Positions 60,801-64,000 of a DNA stretch of 64,000 nt are shown piece by piece (the stretch's first letter is position 1; each line of letters starts with the position of its first letter). This DNA comes from Sarcocystis neurona (Eukaryota; Apicomplexa; Conoidasida; Eucoccidiorida; Sarcocystidae), in NCBI GenBank assembly GCA_000727475.1, contig KL647289.1, forward strand, positions 8,174,629 to 8,238,628, read 5' to 3'. Under the pieces are notes generated by a model. The model searched no databases and had not been told where the DNA came from. It worked only from the letters and a program-made list of their open reading frames with translations. The translations under genes and the position numbers were made by a program.

Positions 60801-63800
60801 ACAGGAGATCCGCGGTGCTGCTGCAGTGAAGACGCAGAGCGCCAAAGAGAGGATCTGGTGCTGCAAGCAGCTCCCGCTCTGCTGTGTGCAGCAGCAGCAG
60901 CAGCAACAGGACCCGCAGGAGGCTGCTTGAGCACAGGACATGCAACAACAGCAGCAGTTGAGAAATCCTGTTGTCGCGAGACGCCCGTAGAATCAGTCGT
61001 AGGAAGCCGTACTGGCTGATTTGCTGCAGCGGCCGCAGCAGCTCTATAATACTTCTGTGATAGAAGAACGGCAGCAGCAGCGGCATCATCTGAGGCAGCA
61101 GCGGCATCATCTGAAACAGCAGCTGCATGTGGAACAGCAGCTGCACCTCGTTCACCAGTTGCACCTGGTCCACCAGCTGCACCTGGGACAGCAGCGCCAG
61201 CAGGAGCAGCAGCTGCACCTGAAACAGCAGCGGCAGCAGGTGCAGCAGCTGCACCTGGTTGAGCAGTAGCAGCAAAGGCAGCAGCCGCACCTGCAATAGC
61301 AGCTGCGCCTGAAACAGCAGCTGCACCTGAAACAGCAGCAGCAGGAATGGCAGCAGCAGGAGCAGCACCAACAGGATCCTGTTTTTGAGAAGTGCATGCG
61401 GCAGCAGAAGAAGCGCAGGTCTCCTCTGTCCGTGTGCACGCGAGAGAGACAGGTGCAGCAGAATGCTGCTCCGTTACTAGGGGGCGCGTCTCAGCAACTG
61501 CGCTGCTGCTGCTGTTGCTGCTTCTGGGAGCCCGCCACATGAAGGGCGCGGCAGCAGACGGTTGCTGCCGCTGGACCGCCCGCTTCTGCCGCAACAGCGG
61601 CGAACCTCCTGCGTCCTGTCCTTTCCGATGACGCCGCTGCAGCAACTGGCGATATCCTTGCTGCCGCCGCTGGTCTTCCTGCTGCCACTTCTGCTCCTGA
61701 TGTGACTGCAGCTGCTGCTCCTGATGTGACTGCTGCTGCAGCCTGTGCCGTTTCTCGAAGCATCGCCGTCCGCTGCTGCAGCTGCTGCGAGAAGTGCCAG
61801 GAGATACGGATCGCTGCAGCAGCTGCTGCGTCGTCCTACTGCGTGTCTGGTGCAAGCCGTCGGCAGGCTTCCTAGCAACAGTTAAACAGAAGCCAGTCCG
61901 TCTGCTTCTGCTGTTGCGGCTCCTTCTCGTGCTGTTGCAGCTCCACTCAGCCCCCTTACTCCTGCAGCGCGCTCTCGTGTTGCTCCTGTTACTGCTGTCA
62001 CTCCGCGTCCCGCTCTTCCTGCGGGTGTTGTTGCTGCTGCACCTCCTCCTCTCTCTGCTGCTGTTGCCTTCCCTGCGTCGCCCGCCAAAGCCGCGGTGGA
62101 ACACTTTGCGCCTGCAGCCGATGCTGTTGCTGCTGCTTCTTCTCGTGTTGCTCTTCTTCGGCCTGCTGCTCATTTGATGGCTTCTGCTCGTGTTGCTGCT
62201 GTTGTCGCTGCTGCTGGCGCTTGGACCGCTAGCGTCGCTGCAGCAGCGGATGCAGCACTTCGCGCTGCTTGTCCTGTTTTTCCTGCAGCTTCTCTCTCTG
62301 CTGCGCTCGCACCTGCCTTCGGGGCTCCTGCAGCACTTGCTGCCGCAGTTGCTGCTAGTGCTTGCACTGCTGTGTCTCCTCCCGCTGTCCACGGGCCCGC
62401 TGCGTTTGCTGCTCCTGCTGCTGCTGCGTGAGGGTCTGCTGCTGGTGCATCTGCTGCAGCTGCTGGTCCTGCGGCGGTCATCCCTTCGTGCACGAGCAAT
62501 TGCAGCAGCAGGGCCGCTACGCGGTGCAGCAGCTTCTGTGGGGTTGCGGCTGGCCCTCCGAGACTCAACAGCGCCGGTGGCAAGTGATGCTCTACCACAG
62601 CCCCGCGTCCGCGCAACAGCTGTTCTCTCCTGCAGTTGATCAGCAGCAGCAGCAGCAGAAACAGTGTCAGCTGCTGCTTCTGTGTGCACGGCTGTCTCTG
62701 CTGCACGAGCACGAAGAAAAGAAGAACGCACAGCAGCAGCAGCACGTGCTTCTGTAGCAACTGCTACAGCGGTGGCAGCAGAGCAGGCAGCAGCGCCATC
62801 AGCAGCAGAACGTCCCCCTTCGTCCTCCACCGCTGCTGCTGCAGCAGCATCAGCAACAACAGCTGTGCGTCCTTCTTCTCGCAACGCTCCGCACGCGGCG
62901 GCAGCAGCAGCTGCAGGAGAAGCTGGACGACATTTTTGCTTCCCCGCTGCTGCTGCAGCTGCAGTAGCAGCTGCGAGACTTCTTTCTGTTGCGCTCGTGC
63001 GCTGCCGCTGCGCGAGGGCAGACGCTGCTGCATCACGTGTAGAGTGGCTGCTTGTTGCAACAACACCGACCGCCCTCGGCGCTTCTCTCTTCGCAGTAGC
63101 AGCACGTGCAACATAGGTACTAGCTTTCCTTTCCACATGAGCAGCAGCAGCAGCAGTTTTGCTGCTCTCTGCAGTACAAAGGGCACGCGTGTTAGCAGCA
63201 GTTGCAGCGACAGCAACGGCATTGTGCAGCGCTTCTTCTCCTCTCTTCTCCGCAGCAGCAGCAGCAGCAGCAAAGTCAAGACGGCCTTCCGTCTGCGCGG
63301 CAGCAGCAGCGCCAGTCAAAGCAGGAGAAAGCAGCCGAGCAGGAGGTGGAGTATAAGGAAGAGCAGCAGCGGCAGCAACAGATGGTGCGGCGTTGCGACC
63401 TTCGGTGGCAGTAGGAGGACGCAGTGCTCGAGCGGCAGACCCCGAAGCCCCCTCTGCAGCAGCAGCAGCACCCCCTGACGCAGCAAAGCGACAAGCAGCA
63501 GGAGCAGCAACAGCGGGACAGGGAAAAGCGGCAGGTGGCCACGCCGGCGCTGCCGCGTCGCCACTGCGGGGCAGGGAAGCAGACGCGCAGCAATCAGATG
63601 CAGCAACAGCAGGAGAAGCGGCAGCAGCGTGGCTAGCAGACGGGGCGGGGGAAGCGACAGTAGCAACGTCGCGGGGAGAAGGAGCTGTAGGAGGAGAGGA
63701 AGCAGCTGAATGAAGAGCAACAGCGAGGCTGGGACAGGACGCAGTAGTAGAGGAGGCTGTCGAGGAAAAGCCTGCGGCTCTGGCGATGCCTGGGCGATAC

Positions 63801-63973
63801 CAGGGGAAGCCGACGGTCAACAGCCCGCCGCCACAAGGCTCTCGGCGCTGCAGTCGCAGCAGCAGCGACAGCCGGGTGTGGGGTTCTGCTGCTCCAACGT
63901 CATCGCCGTGACGCCGCCGCCGTTGGTATGCACTCCTCCAACTGCTGCTGCGGCTGGCCATCTTGTACCGCAC
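57854..63973 (-). CDS. Low-complexity protein with Trp-Gln repeats, 5' end beyond window
   Basis: One minus frame is open for 2,039 codons and continues to the window edge. The segment at about 58.2-59.9 kb is convincingly coding. It contains RASFINLEALRAVLPPAADV, an acidic/Ser patch, a Gln/Glu-rich stretch, about 20 Trp-Gln repeats, then WKRSIEQQVDKLLRGGIV and TLRGLQRLVESVLHQHRLK, which look like helices. Elsewhere the frame is uncertain. At 61.9-62.6 kb the Ala frame (62170-62760) contains more natural sequence (LLHRVAALLLQLLVHEG). At the 3' end a Gln frame (KVRQDLEQQALEQTGDAY) competes. Sense CTG tracts at 59.9-61.4 and 62.65-63.9 kb may be introns. No known domain was seen; any function is unknown. 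The ATG at about 63958-63960 may be internal or a start. Confidence 0.5.
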   Translation of the reverse strand: MRYKMASRSSSWRSAYQRRRRHGDDVGAAEPHTRLSLLLRLQRREPCGGGLLTVGFPWYRPGIARAAGFSSTASSTTASCPSLAVALHSAASSPPTAPSPRDVATVASPAPSASHAAAASPAVAASDCCASASLPRSGDAAAPAWPPAAFPCPAVAAPAACRFAASGGAAAAAEGASGSAARALRPPTATEGRNAAPSVAAAAALPYTPPPARLLSPALTGAAAAAQTEGRLDFAAAAAAAEKRGEEALHNAVAVAATAANTRALCTAESSKTAAAAAHVERKASTYVARAATAKREAPRAVGVVATSSHSTRDAAASALAQRQRTSATERSLAAATAAAAAAGKQKCRPASPAAAAAAACGALREEGRTAVVADAAAAAAVEDEGGRSAADGAAACSAATAVAVATEARAAAAVRSSFLRARAAETAVHTEAAADTVSAAAAADQLQERTAVARTRGCGRASLATGAVESRRASRNPTEAAAPRSGPAAAIARARRDDRRRTSSCSRCTSSRPSRSSSRSSKRSGPVDSGRRHSSASTSSNCGSKCCRSPEGRCERSRERSCRKNRTSSAKCCIRCCSDASGPSASSSDNSSNTSRSHQMSSRPKKSNTRRSSSNSIGCRRKVFHRGFGGRRREGNSSRERRRCSSNNTRRKSGTRSDSSNRSNTRARCRSKGAEWSCNSTRRSRNSRSRRTGFCLTVARKPADGLHQTRSRTTQQLLQRSVSPGTSRSSCSSGRRCFEKRHRLQQQSHQEQQLQSHQEQKWQQEDQRRQQGYRQLLQRRHRKGQDAGGSPLLRQKRAVQRQQPSAAAPFMWRAPRSSNSSSSAVAETRPLVTEQHSAAPVSLACTRTEETCASSAAACTSQKQDPVGAAPAAAIPAAAVSGAAAVSGAAAIAGAAAAFAATAQPGAAAAPAAAAVSGAAAAPAGAAVPGAAGGPGATGERGAAAVPHAAAVSDDAAAASDDAAAAAVLLSQKYYRAAAAAAANQPVRLPTTDSTGVSRQQDFSTAAVVACPVLKQPPAGPVAAAAAAHSRAGAACSTRSSLWRSASSLQQHRGSPVSGGVFSAAGQASDRDGAVSAARINSAAATTNAAAAEARSRDGLAVSPGVGFVRTGAEENEEEEEDRRVPAAAVAVVSQEGRAFSAAGAAASLRDSSRCAAAPAAGGNLVGSVAAAAADVLVVAACSAAAASPAWDGFVSSCHASVAAAAASSSSAGRSVATAAAATKTMTCWSCSCMRQPPMGEEGEEGEKQLQREIEDAEQQRQTMWWQHTPVLAAAYPSRRDRGSACAAPVSPSPSRRRRLPPGIPPAPAAAAADFVGAARWPRPETTATAEAQPAASAEIRAAAGAAGDARAATTGADEGPAAAAAAVAGNMRPAARRRTRAGTRQRASFINLEALRAVLPPAADVGAAAPGAEEAAAVSAETSLLLVDSSAAATTAAADAVDERPAAAGVGPRHSSFRAAAPTGDWLFPPVADSQGGNLTGASGVRTPEREVPGDSDDAVSCSEEETRRRLPHNNNSTQPLPQQQRLHGARRLRTQRQEQQKEGEEEEEQQQRILQPQQEHRHSLREAREPGQQDDAHLYRLKHRQSLSFPSQQRRHWQQQQDWQQQQQGWQQQQDWQQQQGWQQQQDWQQQQQSWQQQQHWQQQPQHHSQQQQAWQQQQQDWQQQQQDWQQQQQDWQQQQDWQPQQDWQQQQDWQVQQDWQQQQWQQGQEQHWQQQQHWSQQQEHWIQQAQRQEKPSRAWRPRRGSSSSRGWGGSNWRWKRSIEQQVDKLLRGGIVADAASAAARSAAAAEAGGESCCSETEDATAAREAVNDTLRGLQRLVESVLHQHRLKATSQQQSSSSSSPAAGSNSPRSSKRRSSNSSEGRDSGNNHSNRRRNSGSGSRRRSSRRSCRGRFGRTWSSRRWSRQATHIDVGSSNSSCSYISPRCSSSSSRSARCRGDRSSTSDRSSSGTHKRRNSSSSTSPQNRMTGRSSSLLNTAARCKYLADLLLVRRAAAIFCCCWCCCCFFSSRASACISEVSPGDQKDFFLSVSSMY
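58778..59190 (-). repeat. Coding Trp-Gln repeat (DWQQQQ-type)
   Basis: About 20 units of (D/G/H/S/A)WQQQQ with 4-5 Gln, coded by TGG and CAG on the sense strand. The array lies in the best-supported part of the gene. Unit lengths are multiples of 3 throughout, unlike the intronic 28-bp array. Confidence 0.85.
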
Positions 63974-64000
63974 GCGCGTGTACTGCTGGTTCGCAATATT

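Noticed and set aside
61880..62640. A Gln-rich minus frame with in-frame TAG codons, suggesting TAG read as Gln
   Set aside because: The same frame also contains TGA and TAA, and competing frames are open. A CAG to TAG change is one mutation, so ordinary non-coding drift or splicing explains it.
1..64000. Telomere-type TTTAGGG arrays, CRISPR arrays, rRNA genes
   Set aside because: None seen; tandem repeats here are triplets, TA/CA runs and minisatellites without spacer regularity.
1..64000. tRNA genes via GGTTC-like B boxes
   Set aside because: The few GGTTCAA or GGTTCGA-like matches (for example near 9989 and 18892) lack a foldable cloverleaf context by eye.

Overview
The window looks like nuclear DNA of a coccidian apicomplexan, most probably an Eimeria species. 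CAG/CTG triplet tracts occur at very high density, in both exons and introns, and give poly-Ala, poly-Gln and poly-Ser runs inside proteins. Genes are split by introns. Long TA-, CA- and GT-rich microsatellites and minisatellites alternate with stretches that lack them. There are no bacterial-type operons, ribosome binding sites, rRNA genes or CRISPR arrays. Because (CAG)n and (CTG)n contain no stop in any of the six frames, long open frames here are weak evidence. I relied on splice sites with matching phase, protein-like composition and recognisable motifs.

Every gene I can support is read from the minus strand. From low to high coordinates: (1) a four-exon SR-family splicing factor, 815-8444, with one RRM and an RS tail; (2) a hypothetical gene whose 3' part is 10372-11219; (3) a two-exon hypothetical membrane protein, 14514-15181; (4) a repeat-poor stretch of about 16-36 kb, holding an isolated hydroxylase-like exon (16787-17074), the 3' end of a hypothetical gene (22474-23094), a hypothetical membrane protein (24122-26537), a locus open on both strands (28100-28681) and a weak two-exon model (31971-32602); (5) a seven-exon tyrosine-kinase-like (TKL) protein kinase of about 2,600 residues, 36759-53761; (6) a satellite-rich spacer, 53.8-57.85 kb; (7) a low-complexity gene running off the right edge, 57854-63973, with a Trp-Gln repeat.

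The kinase model is the best-supported large result. All six introns have GT/AG ends and matching phases, and the exons sum to 7,791 nt (2,597 codons with the stop). One intron is only 24 nt. Exons of this gene carry CAG on the sense strand, whereas its introns carry CTG on the sense strand. CTG tracts contain neither AG nor GT, so they would be silent to the spliceosome. If general, this rule predicts which parts of the large frame at 58-64 kb are introns.

The alternation of repeat-rich and repeat-poor segments resembles the segmental organisation reported for Eimeria tenella chromosome 1. The named functions cover RNA splicing (SR protein) and Ser/Thr signalling (TKL kinase). The other genes are hypothetical, and no pathway links them.
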